Origin: DATCJA01 sp963814955
GTDB lineage: Bacteria > Acidobacteriota > Vicinamibacteria > Vicinamibacterales > UBA2999
Length of the DNA: 64,000 nt
Assembly (NCBI GenBank): GCA_963814955.1
Contig: CAWFEX010000011.1
Location: forward strand, 124,001-188,000
Reading direction: 5' to 3'
A model generated the notes under the pieces. It worked only from the letters and a program-made list of their open reading frames with translations. It searched no databases and had not been told where the DNA came from. Positions 8,209 to 16,343 of the stretch are shown piece after piece (the first letter of the stretch is position 1; each line of letters opens with the position of its first letter). The position numbers and the translations under genes are program-made.

Positions 8209-8673
8209 ATGAACCAATCGTCGTATATCGGCTCGGCTCGCCGGCTGACGCTCGCCGGCGCCAAGGCCATGATGACTGCAGCGATACGCATGGCCGAAGC
8301 GGAGCGCATTTCGATTGCTGTCGCCATTGCGGACGCCGGCGGACATCTCATTTTGTTGGAGCGAATGGACGGGGGCCGCTTTCACACCGTACATTCATCC
8401 ACAACCAAGGCAGTCTGCGCGGCCTCGAATAAACGTCCAACAGGCTCAATCGGGGCGCAGGCGCAGGGCCTCGATACGGCGCATGCCATCGGCCTGGCGC
8501 TCGCCGCAGGCCCCGAGCGTTGGACGGCGATGGAGGGTGGTTATCCGATCATCGTCGACGGCGAGTGCCTCGGCGGTATTGGCGTCTCAGGCGGAAGCTG
8601 GGAGTTCGACGATCGGGCTGCGCGTGCCGCGGTGGAAGCGATCGGGGCGGGCTACAAGATCGATGATCGGTAG
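8209..8673 (+). CDS. HbpS/GlcG-family (DUF336) protein
   Basis: 154 residues, the full length of the family. ATG at 8209 with GAGGG upstream. Family marks are LTLAGAKAMMTAAIRMAEAE, ISIAVAIADAGGHLILLERM, an HSSTTKAVCAA helix and the glycine-rich GGYPIIVDGECLGGIGVSGG. Members bind heme or cobalamin or accompany oxidative pathways; many sit beside carboxylate catabolism genes. Here it is first in a likely operon with a Gfo/Idh/MocA dehydrogenase and a tripartite carboxylate transporter, 67 bases before the dehydrogenase. Confidence 0.88.
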   Translation: MNQSSYIGSARRLTLAGAKAMMTAAIRMAEAERISIAVAIADAGGHLILLERMDGGRFHTVHSSTTKAVCAASNKRPTGSIGAQAQGLDTAHAIGLALAAGPERWTAMEGGYPIIVDGECLGGIGVSGGSWEFDDRAARAAVEAIGAGYKIDDR

Positions 8674-8740
8674 ACGACCGGCGCCTCGTTCACGCTTTTC
8701 CCGAACCTGAACGCGAACTGAGAACAGAGAAGTAGGAAGT

Positions 8741-9760
8741 GTGAACGATACCGCTGGTTCTCCCGTAAGAGTCGGCTGCGTCGGCATGGGCTGGTGGTCG
8801 GACGTGCTGGCCGACGCCATCACGCGTTCCGGCCGGCTCGAAATTGTGTCCTGCTACACACGCTCAGAGCAGAAGCGGCACGCTTTCGCGGCAAAGTACA
8901 AATGCGAAGCGGCGCCGCGCTACGAGGCGATGCTCGAGGACTCGCGTGTCGAGGCGGTGATCAACACGACACCGAACAACGCCCATCTGGAAACGACGCG
9001 CGCGGCTGCAGAGGCCGGCAAGCACGTGTTCCTCGACAAGCCGATCGCCAACACCGTAGCAGAGGCGCGGGCGTTGACCGACGCGTGCCGTCGCGCGGGC
9101 GTCGTGCTGGCGCTTGGGTATCAGCGGCGCAGGGAAAGCCATTTCCGCTGGGTGCGGGCGAAGATCGACGCCGGCGAGTTCGGCCCGCTCGTGAACGCGG
9201 AATCCAACATCAGCCGCGACCGTCTGGGTAAGATTGACCTGACGTCGTGGCGGTATACCGCTGCGGGGATGCCGGGCGGCGTCATGCTGCAGATCGGGAT
9301 CCACTACACCGACGTGCTGGAATATCTGATGGGACCGGTCAAGGCTGTCAGCGGGCGGTTGGCTCAGTTGGTCCTCCCGGGCGACAATCCGGACGTCGCA
9401 AGCATGATGCTGGAGCACGAGAACGGTGCGCTGTCCACGCTCAATGCGAGCTACGCGTCGGCCTCGGAGTACTACCTGATGAATATTTACGGCAAGGAGG
9501 CCAGCGCGTATTACGACTTGCACCAGGGACTGCGTTTCCTCAAGCGCGGCGCAAAGGGATCAACGCCGGTGGCCTGTCCTGCCAACGATGCGCTCGTGTC
9601 GGAGATCGAGGAATTCGCCGCAGCCGTCCGCGGAGAGGGCGTCCCTGAGATGGACGGCGAGAAGGCGACGGTGTCACTGGCCGTGGTCCTCGCCGGGATC
9701 AGGTCGGCACGCGAAGGACGAACGGTCGCGGTCGGGGAACTGTTGGAGGAGGCATGCTGA
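8741..9760 (+). CDS. Gfo/Idh/MocA-family oxidoreductase
   Basis: 339 residues from a GTG at 8741. The N-terminal Rossmann fold has VRVGCVGMGWWSDVLADAI (a GxGxW variant), VEAVINTTPNNAHLETT, and the signature GKHVFLDKPIANTVAEA with the conserved Lys-Pro. The C-terminal half (MPGGVMLQIGIHYTDVLEYL) contains the GG...H-D substrate-side motif. NAD(P)-dependent oxidation or reduction of a sugar, inositol or related hydroxy compound is expected. It overlaps the start of the TctC gene by 7 bases (shared ATGCTGA), so the two are translationally coupled. Confidence 0.9.
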   Translation: MNDTAGSPVRVGCVGMGWWSDVLADAITRSGRLEIVSCYTRSEQKRHAFAAKYKCEAAPRYEAMLEDSRVEAVINTTPNNAHLETTRAAAEAGKHVFLDKPIANTVAEARALTDACRRAGVVLALGYQRRRESHFRWVRAKIDAGEFGPLVNAESNISRDRLGKIDLTSWRYTAAGMPGGVMLQIGIHYTDVLEYLMGPVKAVSGRLAQLVLPGDNPDVASMMLEHENGALSTLNASYASASEYYLMNIYGKEASAYYDLHQGLRFLKRGAKGSTPVACPANDALVSEIEEFAAAVRGEGVPEMDGEKATVSLAVVLAGIRSAREGRTVAVGELLEEAC

Positions 9761-10695
9761 AACAGCTGATCGCCGCAGTCTTGCTGTGTGCAACGTTCGG
9801 ATCCGTCGCGGCCGCCCAGTATCCCCGACAGGCAGTCGAAATGACCGTGCTGTTTGGCGGTTCGAGCGCCACGATCGCACAGGTTCTCGCCGACGCGATG
9901 TCGAAGGAGCTCGGCGCTCCGGTTGCCGCAGTCAGCCGGACGGGCGCCGGGGGCGCCGTCGGGTACGCCTTTGTCAAGTCCAGCCCGCCGAATGGCTACA
10001 CCATCGTCTGGAATTCGAATTCCATCAGCACGGTGTTTCACAGCGGCAACCTCACGTTCGACTACAGGGCGTTCGATCCTGTCGCACGGATCGGCATGGA
10101 AGTACCCGCGCTCGCCGTGCGCAGCGACTCGGGCTGGAGAACACTCAACGACTTCGCCGCCGCGGCCCGCAAGAAGCGCATGCGCGTGGGTATCTCCGGC
10201 CGGGGCTCGTTTGTGCACCTGGTCTCGGCGGCGTTGTTCAACAAGCTGGGCGTTGACGTGATCTACGTTCCTTACGGTCAGGGAACTGCGCCCGCGGAGC
10301 TTCTCGGCGGGCGAGTGGATGCCGCACTGCAATGGCCTTCGCAGTTCAAATCACAGGTCGACGCGAAAAAGCTTCGCGTCATCGCGGTCACGAGCACGGC
10401 ACGCGTTCCGGTACTCCCCGACGTCCCGACTGCAAAAGAACAGGGGGTTGACGTCGATATGGTGATGTGGCGCGGTCTTGCCGTTCCAAAGGGCACTCCG
10501 AAAGACGTCGTAGCGCGGCTTCAGAACGCGGCGCAGAAGGTCGTGGCGAGTGCCAGGTTCAAGGAGGTCAGCGCCCGGCTTGGATTCGAGCCCGCATTCC
10601 TGCCGGCGACGGAGTTCGGCCCGCTGATCGCGCGAGACGATGCGTCGATTGCCACGCTGATGACGCAGCTCGGGCTGAAGCGAACAGGGAATTGA
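9754..10695 (+). CDS. tctC: Tripartite tricarboxylate transporter substrate-binding protein
   Basis: 313 residues. GGAGGAGG precedes the ATG. Signal peptide LKQLIAAVLLCATFGSVAAA, then YPRQAVEMTVLFGGSS, the typical start of Bug-family binding proteins. GAGGAVGYAFVKSSPPNGYT and VIYVPYGQGTAPAELLGGRV match the two substrate-contacting loops of TctC proteins. It captures an organic carboxylate in the periplasm for the TctA/TctB permease encoded downstream. The ligand cannot be predicted, but the adjoining dehydrogenase suggests a hydroxy- or keto-carboxylate. Confidence 0.92.
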   Translation: MLKQLIAAVLLCATFGSVAAAQYPRQAVEMTVLFGGSSATIAQVLADAMSKELGAPVAAVSRTGAGGAVGYAFVKSSPPNGYTIVWNSNSISTVFHSGNLTFDYRAFDPVARIGMEVPALAVRSDSGWRTLNDFAAAARKKRMRVGISGRGSFVHLVSAALFNKLGVDVIYVPYGQGTAPAELLGGRVDAALQWPSQFKSQVDAKKLRVIAVTSTARVPVLPDVPTAKEQGVDVDMVMWRGLAVPKGTPKDVVARLQNAAQKVVASARFKEVSARLGFEPAFLPATEFGPLIARDDASIATLMTQLGLKRTGN

Positions 10696-10827
10696 CAAAT
10701 TGACGAATCGACGAATTTACGGATCGACAAAGTTGATGCATGGCAAGAGGTCAGCGTTCGGCGATTCGTCCTTCCCAATTCGTCGACCCGTCAACTCGTA
10801 AATCCGTCAATTCGTAAATCCGTCAAT
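10692..10827. repeat. Imperfect inverted repeat between tctC and tctB
   Basis: The left arm (about 10692-10729) repeats the short element TTGACGAATCGACGAAT. The right arm (about 10780-10827) carries its complement in the form CGTCAACTCGTAAATCCGTC and further CCGTCAAT copies. The arms can pair over about 30 bases around a loop of roughly 50. The right arm runs into the tctB start codon, so the structure could limit tctB translation or act as an RNA stability element in the operon. Function is inferred. Confidence 0.7.
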
Positions 10828-11320
10828 GTCAAAGGTCGACCGCTGGCTCGGTATTTCCCTGACCTTCGTCGCACTGGTCTGGCTGTGGCTGGTAAACCTC
10901 GATATTCCCGACATACGCATTGGCGCCGAACCGGGTCCGCGTGGATTTCCGCGCCTGCTCGGTGTGGTCCTCGCCGTACTCGGCGTGATCCTGTTACTTC
11001 GCGCAAACGCCTCGGTCCGGCTGACGACGCCTGCCCAAACGGGCCGATCTGAAGCGATCGCGCCGGTGACGCGCCGGGAAGCGGCCTTTGCAGGCGGCGT
11101 GTTCGGCCTGTTGATCTTTTACGCGTTCCTCCTCGAACGGGTCGGCTTCTTGATCGCCACCCCCGTAGTCATGGCGCTTGCGATGGTCGGTCCTCTGAGA
11201 ATGCGAACGTGGCTAGTGGTCGCACTTCTCGCCGTCGGGTTCACCTTCGGCTGCTGGGTCATTTTTGATTCACTCCTCGGCACTCCGCTTCCACGCGGCA
11301 CGTGGATGACATCGCTGTGA
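10826..11320 (+). CDS. tctB: Tripartite tricarboxylate transporter small membrane subunit
   Basis: 164 residues, the usual size of TctB. Four hydrophobic stretches: ISLTFVALVWLWLVNLDI, FPRLLGVVLAVLGVILLL, AAFAGGVFGLLIFYAFLL, and LVVALLAVGFTFGCWVIF. The loop IGAEPGPRGFPRLLG is a recognised TctB feature. It forms the membrane complex with TctA, whose gene starts 11 bases later. No good ribosome site precedes the ATG, which is embedded in the inverted repeat; an alternative start inside the gene would lose the first helix. Confidence 0.9.
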   Translation: MSKVDRWLGISLTFVALVWLWLVNLDIPDIRIGAEPGPRGFPRLLGVVLAVLGVILLLRANASVRLTTPAQTGRSEAIAPVTRREAAFAGGVFGLLIFYAFLLERVGFLIATPVVMALAMVGPLRMRTWLVVALLAVGFTFGCWVIFDSLLGTPLPRGTWMTSL

Positions 11321-11331
11321 AGGAGCGCTGA

Positions 11332-12831
11332 GTGGATGTGCTCGCCGCGGCAATCGCTGCCGCCTTGAGGCCGGATACGCTGATCGCAACCGCGGCCGGC
11401 TCCGTGGTCGGACTGGTGTTCGGCGCGATTCCCGGACTGACGTTCTCGACGGCGCTGGTGCTGATGATGCCCTTTACGTTCGGGATCGATACCGTGCCAG
11501 CCATCGCGCTGCTCTTCGGCGTGTACTCCGGCGGAATGACGGGCGGCGCAGTGTCGGCAATACTGCTCGGTATCCCCGGGACGCCTTCCGCGGCCGCCAC
11601 GGTCTTCGACGGCTATCCGATGGCGCTGAAGGGCGAGGCAAGCGTCGCGCTCGGCGCCTCGGTCGTTGCATCTGCGTTTGGCGGTCTGTTCAGTCTCGTT
11701 GTGATGATGCTCGCGCTCGAACAAGTTGCCGCCATCGCCATCCGCTTCGGACCGGCGGAGATCTTCGCGCTCGTCCTGCTCGGGCTGTCGACGATCTGCG
11801 GCCTCGCCGAGAAATCGCTGGTGCGCGGGCTCATTGCCGGCGTGCTTGGTCTGATGCTGATGATCGTCGGCCTCGACGAGATCGACGGCGTGGCGCGGCT
11901 GACGTTCGGCACCGTGGAGCTCCAGCAGGGCGTGAACATGCTGGTTGCCATGACCGGGCTCTTCGCCGTGCCTCAGGTGATCACGACGTTCATGGAATAC
12001 GGAAAGCCCCAGCAGTCGCAGGTCTCGGAGATAGTTCGCGGCGTGCTGCCGTGGCGGCGGCTGCGCGGTTACTGGTGGCTGATGGTGCGCAGCTCAGGTA
12101 TCGGCACCATCGTCGGGGCGATACCGGGCACCGGCGGCCCGATTGCTTCGTTTCTGGCCTACGACCACGCACGCCGCTTCAGTTCGCGACCCGACGACTA
12201 CGGGAAAGGTGAGCTCGGAGGAGTCGTCGCACCCGAGGCGGCCAACAATGCCGTGATGGGTGGAGCGCTGATCCCGGTGCTGAGTCTCGGCATCCCTTGC
12301 GATGCGGCCACCGCGATCATCCTCGGCGGACTGCTCGTGCACGGACTGCAGCCCGGACCGGCGCTGTTTCAGAACAGCCTCGATGTCATTTACGCGCTCT
12401 ACGTCACGATCGTCGTGTCGTGGGTGTTCATCCTGCTCATTCAGGTGTGGGGAATCCGCCTGTTCGTTCGCGTGCTGAAGGTACCGCCGCATCTTCTCGC
12501 TGTGTGCATCCTCGTGCTGTGCAGCATCGGAGCGTACGCGATACGCAACTCCATCTTCGATGTCTATCTGATGGCAGTGGTAGGACTGCTGGGTTACGTC
12601 CTTCAACGTCTCCGCATCCCGCTCGCCCCCATCGTGCTCGGCCTCGTCCTCGGTCCGACGCTCGAACAGCAATACCGGACGGCGCTGATTCTCAGTGAAG
12701 GCAGCCACAGGATTTTCATTGAAAGCGGGTTCGCGGTCAGCTTCCTTGCGCTCATTCTCATGCTGATCGCCTGGCAGATCTGGTCGATGCTGCGCAGGCG
12801 GCCAACCGTTCCAGAAACCGAGGTCACTTGA
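11332..12831 (+). CDS. tctA: Tripartite tricarboxylate transporter large permease subunit
   Basis: 499 residues, full TctA length, GTG start with AAGGAG six bases upstream. Family signatures are visible: VVGLVFGAIPGLTFSTALVL, then YSGGMTGGAVSAILLGIPGT with the GTPSAAAT continuation, and the second-half repeat IVGAIPGTGGPIASFLAY followed by APEAANNAVMGGALIPVL. About a dozen membrane segments. It carries out secondary carboxylate uptake together with TctB and TctC. Its stop overlaps the start of the following oxidoreductase (TGATGA), so the operon continues. Confidence 0.94.
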   Translation: MDVLAAAIAAALRPDTLIATAAGSVVGLVFGAIPGLTFSTALVLMMPFTFGIDTVPAIALLFGVYSGGMTGGAVSAILLGIPGTPSAAATVFDGYPMALKGEASVALGASVVASAFGGLFSLVVMMLALEQVAAIAIRFGPAEIFALVLLGLSTICGLAEKSLVRGLIAGVLGLMLMIVGLDEIDGVARLTFGTVELQQGVNMLVAMTGLFAVPQVITTFMEYGKPQQSQVSEIVRGVLPWRRLRGYWWLMVRSSGIGTIVGAIPGTGGPIASFLAYDHARRFSSRPDDYGKGELGGVVAPEAANNAVMGGALIPVLSLGIPCDAATAIILGGLLVHGLQPGPALFQNSLDVIYALYVTIVVSWVFILLIQVWGIRLFVRVLKVPPHLLAVCILVLCSIGAYAIRNSIFDVYLMAVVGLLGYVLQRLRIPLAPIVLGLVLGPTLEQQYRTALILSEGSHRIFIESGFAVSFLALILMLIAWQIWSMLRRRPTVPETEVT

Positions 12832-13809
12832 TGAACGCACGCGCCGTACGCATTGCCGCCCAGGGCAGTCCTGAATTGATGAAGCTCGAAGACGTGTCGT
12901 TGCCCGACCCCTCTGAGGGCGAAGTCCTCATCCGGCAGACGATGGTCGGAGTGAATTTTCTGGATGTTTACCACCGCTCGGGCTATTACCCGCTGCCGAT
13001 GCCGAGCGGGATCGGCACCGAAGCCGCCGGCGTTGTCGAACGCGCGGGGCCGGGAGTCGTCGATCTCAAGCCGGGCGATCGCGTGGCGTATGGTGGCGGC
13101 GCTCCGGGCTCGTACGCGAGCCATCGGATCATGCCGGCGGCCAGACTCGTCAAAGTTCCCAGCGGTGTCTCGGATGAGACCGCGGCCGCGGTGATGCTGA
13201 AGGGTATGACTGTGGAATACCTCCTGCAGCGGTGTTATCCGGTCAAGGCCGGCGAGCACGTGCTGTTCTACGCCGCAGCGGGCGGCGTCGGCCTTCTCGC
13301 CGGGCAGTGGGGAAAACACCTTGGGGCCAGGATGATCGGCGTGGCCAGCGGGCCCGACAAATGCCGTCTCGCGCGCGAGCACGGCTACGTTGAGGTGATC
13401 GATCGAAATCGTGAAGATGTCGTCGAGCGCGTGAAGGCCATCACGGGAGGCGCCGGTGTGCCCGTGGTCTACGATTCGGTCGGGAAAGCCACGTTCGACT
13501 CATCACATCAAAAGCCTCAAACCGCGCGGCTACTTCGTCTCGTTTGGCACCACTACCGGGGCGCCACCGCCGGTAGAGGCGAGCCTCCTGCAGAAAATGG
13601 GATCGTTGTATTTCACCCGGCCCACGCTCGTGACCTACACGGCGGCCCGTGAAGACCTGGTGGCGTCGGCCGCCGCGGTCTTCGACATGCTGTCGCGCGG
13701 TGCGCTCAATGTGCACGTAGGCGCGCGCTATCCGCTTGCGGAGGCCGCCCGTGCGCACCGCGATCTGGAGGCCGGAAAGACCGTCGGGTCGTCGCTGCTG
13801 ATTCCCTGA
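12831..13809 (+). CDS. Quinone oxidoreductase (zinc-independent MDR family), frameshifted
   Basis: The ATG at 12831 overlaps the tctA stop. The first part has the MDR N-terminal domain (MVGVNFLDVYHRSGYYPLP, GIGTEAAGVVERAGPG, LKPGDRVAYGG) and the nucleotide-binding loop FYAAAGGVGLLAGQWGK, with YDSVGKATFDSS. At about 13500-13508 the frame changes, and the next frame supplies IKSLKPRGYFVSFGTTTG, SLYFTRPTL and HRDLEAGKTVGSSLLIP, the expected end of the family. Removing one base around TCATCACATC restores a continuous 325-residue NADPH:quinone reductase-like protein. The operon position suggests it handles an intermediate of the imported carboxylate. Confidence 0.85.
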
Positions 13810-13901
13810 ACTCCCGGGATATCTGCGGTATCATTCTGGGCCGTAGGAACCGGCCTGGGCTTACGCGGCCCGTGAAAAGACTTTCCGAGGGGAGGTTCCC
13901 C

Positions 13902-14783
13902 GTGAAGCCGCACTTACTCGGTGCTCTTGGCGTGGGCGCGCTGGCATTCGTCGTGTGCGCGCCGCTTGCCTTAGCCCAGCAGCCGGCTCCCCGAACCGCC
14001 GCAGGGTGTCCGCTCGAACCGGCCGCGTTCCACGCGTGCGCTCTCAAGAAGACCAAGGCGTTCGAGCCGCCGAAGACCCCGGATGGCCGGCCGAACTTCC
14101 AGGGCTACTGGGAGCGAAGCGTCACATCGCAGGACATCGAGGAACATGGCTCCGGATTCGGCCAGCAGGCGGGACCGAGCCTCGTGATCGACACGCCGGA
14201 CCGCAAAATCCCGTATCAACCGTGGGCGCTAGAGCTTCGCAACGACATGGTGGAGCGTTATATCTCGCCCCTGGCGAGCTGTTTTCCGCCGGGCGTACCG
14301 CGCCACGTGTACGCACCAGCCGCGCACCAGATTCTTCAGACACCGGGATACATCGTGCACGTGCTCGAGTACTCGCATTCCTACCGCGTGATTCCCACCG
14401 AAGCCGGCCCGCACGTGCCTGCCGCAATCAAGCTCTTTCAAGGGGACTCGCGCGGCCGATGGGACGGAAATACGCTCGTCGTCGATCTGACGAACTCGAA
14501 CGGGATGACGTGGCTGGACAATGCGGGGAATTTCTACAGCGACGCATTGCACATCGTGGAGCGGTTCACGATGGTCGATGCGAATACCATCCACTACGAG
14601 GCGCGGATCGAGGATCCGAAAGTGTATACGCGGCCGTGGACCATTGCCTTTGCGCTCACGCGTAACGACGACGCCGGCTTCGAGCTGCTCGAGCAGGCGT
14701 GCCACGAGGGAAACTACAGCATTGAGAACAGTTTGAGCATCGGATTGAAACCGTATCGAGGAGTCACTCCACCCCGCAGGTAG
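13902..14783 (+). CDS. Secreted conserved hypothetical protein
   Basis: 293 residues from a GTG at 13902, chosen for the GGAGG six bases upstream and the signal peptide HLLGALGVGALAFVVCAPLALA; an ATG-like start 30 bases earlier is less likely. The body has PPKTPDGRPNFQGYWERS, SCFPPGVPRHVYAPAAHQIL, GRWDGNTLVVDLTNSNGMTW and IEDPKVYTRPWTIAFAL. I know this layout from secreted proteins of unknown function that are numerous in Acidobacteria and some Gammaproteobacteria. No enzyme motif is seen. It begins a run of exported redox genes. Confidence 0.8.
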   Translation: MKPHLLGALGVGALAFVVCAPLALAQQPAPRTAAGCPLEPAAFHACALKKTKAFEPPKTPDGRPNFQGYWERSVTSQDIEEHGSGFGQQAGPSLVIDTPDRKIPYQPWALELRNDMVERYISPLASCFPPGVPRHVYAPAAHQILQTPGYIVHVLEYSHSYRVIPTEAGPHVPAAIKLFQGDSRGRWDGNTLVVDLTNSNGMTWLDNAGNFYSDALHIVERFTMVDANTIHYEARIEDPKVYTRPWTIAFALTRNDDAGFELLEQACHEGNYSIENSLSIGLKPYRGVTPPRR

Positions 14784-14833
14784 TCGCACTCATTTTTCAG
14801 ACGTTACAGGCTCGGAAACAGAGGAGTGAGGAT

Positions 14834-16282
14834 ATGACGCGATTGGACACATCGGCCGGCAATCGTCGCAGCGTGAGACGTGCTGTTGCGGCAGGGGCTG
14901 CACTGCTGGCTCTCGCATGGGTCATTCCGATAGCGGTGGCCCAGCAACCGAAGCCCGCTTCAACGGCGCTCGATTTCGAGACCTTCAGGACAAGTATCCA
15001 GCCGATCTTCCTGGCGAAGCGGCCGGGCCACGCCCGGTGCGTGTCGTGTCACATAGAAGGCACGCCGATGCGGCTGGCAGAGCTCTCTCCTGGAGCCACC
15101 ACGTGGAATGAGGAGCAGTCGCGCAAGAACTTCGAGGTCGTACGACTGCGCGTCGTGCCGGGCAACCCGACCGCCAGCCGTCTGTTGATGCACACGCTGG
15201 CACCCGAGGGAGGCGGCGACCTCTATCACAGCGGCGGCAAGCACTGGACATCCCAGAGCGATCCCGAATGGCAGAAGCTGGCGGCCTGGGTCGGCGGAAA
15301 GGCTGGAACGAGTCCCGCGTCCACCGCGAGCGCGACGAACGTGCGCATTCTCCAGACCAACAGCGCCGGCGACAACGTTCACATCATCGATCCCTCGACG
15401 AACAAGGTGGTCGGTGAGATCAAAGGGATCGAGGTCGGCCACGGGGCAGTGGGGTCGCCCGACGGCCGGTGGATTTACGTGAGCAACGAAGCGGACAGCA
15501 CGCTCGAAGTGGTCGACGCGCGGTCGTTCCAGGTGCTGATGGGCATTCCGTTGAGCGGACATCCGAACAACATCGCGATCGGCAAGGACGGGCGCAAGGT
15601 GTATGTCTCGATCCGGTCGGAACCGGGTGGCGTGGACGTGATCGACACCACGACGCGCAAGCTGGCCAAGACGGTGCGGACGAACCACGGGATCCACAAC
15701 ACCTACGTCACACCTGACGGGAAGTATGCCGTTGCCGGTTCCACACCCGTGGGCAGGATCAACGTAATCGACACCGCAACCGACACGCTTGCCTGGTACC
15801 TCGATGTGGACCTCGGGATCCGGCCCATGGCGTTCGACCAGAATCCGGACGGATCGACGCGGTACATCTTCGCGCAGTTGAGCGAGTTCAATGGGTTCCT
15901 GGTCGTCGACTTCGCTGCGCACAAGGAGCTCCGCCGGGTCAGCTACCCGGAAATCCCGGCCAATAAGCAGGTCAAGGTGGGTGGCAACGTGTCGCACGGG
16001 CTGGCGGTGACGCCGGACTCGAAGATCCTGATCGCCAACAGCAGGCTGAACAACGTTGTCTACAAGTTGTCACTTCCGGACTTCAAGATTCTCGGTTCGG
16101 TGGAGATGACCGGCGGCATCGACCCGAACTGGGTGACGCTGACACCTGATGGCAAAACGGCATACGTCGCGATGTCTGGCTCGAACTGGACATCGGCCAT
16201 AGACGTGGCGTCGATGAAAGAGACGGCGCGGATTCCGGTCGGCCACGTGCCGAAGCGGAACAGCACGGCGCGACTGCAATAA
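14834..16282 (+). CDS. Secreted cytochrome c / YVTN beta-propeller fusion protein
   Basis: 482 residues with a signal peptide (AVAAGAALLALAWVIPIAVA). Residues about 50-150 form a heme domain around ARCVSCHIEG, a single CxxCH planctomycete-type cytochrome. From about residue 165 there are repeated propeller blades (DGRWIYVSNEADSTLEVVD, KDGRKVYVSI, PDGKYAVAGSTPVGRINVID, PDGKTAYVAMSGSNW), i.e. a YVTN/NHL-like 7-blade domain. Probably a periplasmic electron carrier or sensor fused to a binding propeller. The C-terminus NSTARLQ is nearly repeated in the next gene (PSTARLQ). Confidence 0.85.
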   Translation: MTRLDTSAGNRRSVRRAVAAGAALLALAWVIPIAVAQQPKPASTALDFETFRTSIQPIFLAKRPGHARCVSCHIEGTPMRLAELSPGATTWNEEQSRKNFEVVRLRVVPGNPTASRLLMHTLAPEGGGDLYHSGGKHWTSQSDPEWQKLAAWVGGKAGTSPASTASATNVRILQTNSAGDNVHIIDPSTNKVVGEIKGIEVGHGAVGSPDGRWIYVSNEADSTLEVVDARSFQVLMGIPLSGHPNNIAIGKDGRKVYVSIRSEPGGVDVIDTTTRKLAKTVRTNHGIHNTYVTPDGKYAVAGSTPVGRINVIDTATDTLAWYLDVDLGIRPMAFDQNPDGSTRYIFAQLSEFNGFLVVDFAAHKELRRVSYPEIPANKQVKVGGNVSHGLAVTPDSKILIANSRLNNVVYKLSLPDFKILGSVEMTGGIDPNWVTLTPDGKTAYVAMSGSNWTSAIDVASMKETARIPVGHVPKRNSTARLQ

Positions 16283-16289
16283 CGTTAGG

Positions 16290-16311
16290 GGGCCGACCTG
16301 AAGGTCGGCCC
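16290..16311. terminator. Perfect 9-bp hairpin after the cytochrome gene
   Basis: Arms GGGCCGACC and GGTCGGCCC flank the tetraloop TGAA, eight bases after the stop codon. The tail CTTCACGTTT is only weakly T-rich, so it may be an intrinsic terminator or one of the REP-like palindromes of this genome. Confidence 0.6.
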
Positions 16312-16343
16312 TTCACGTTTCTGTGAACGGCCGGAGGGTCGCC

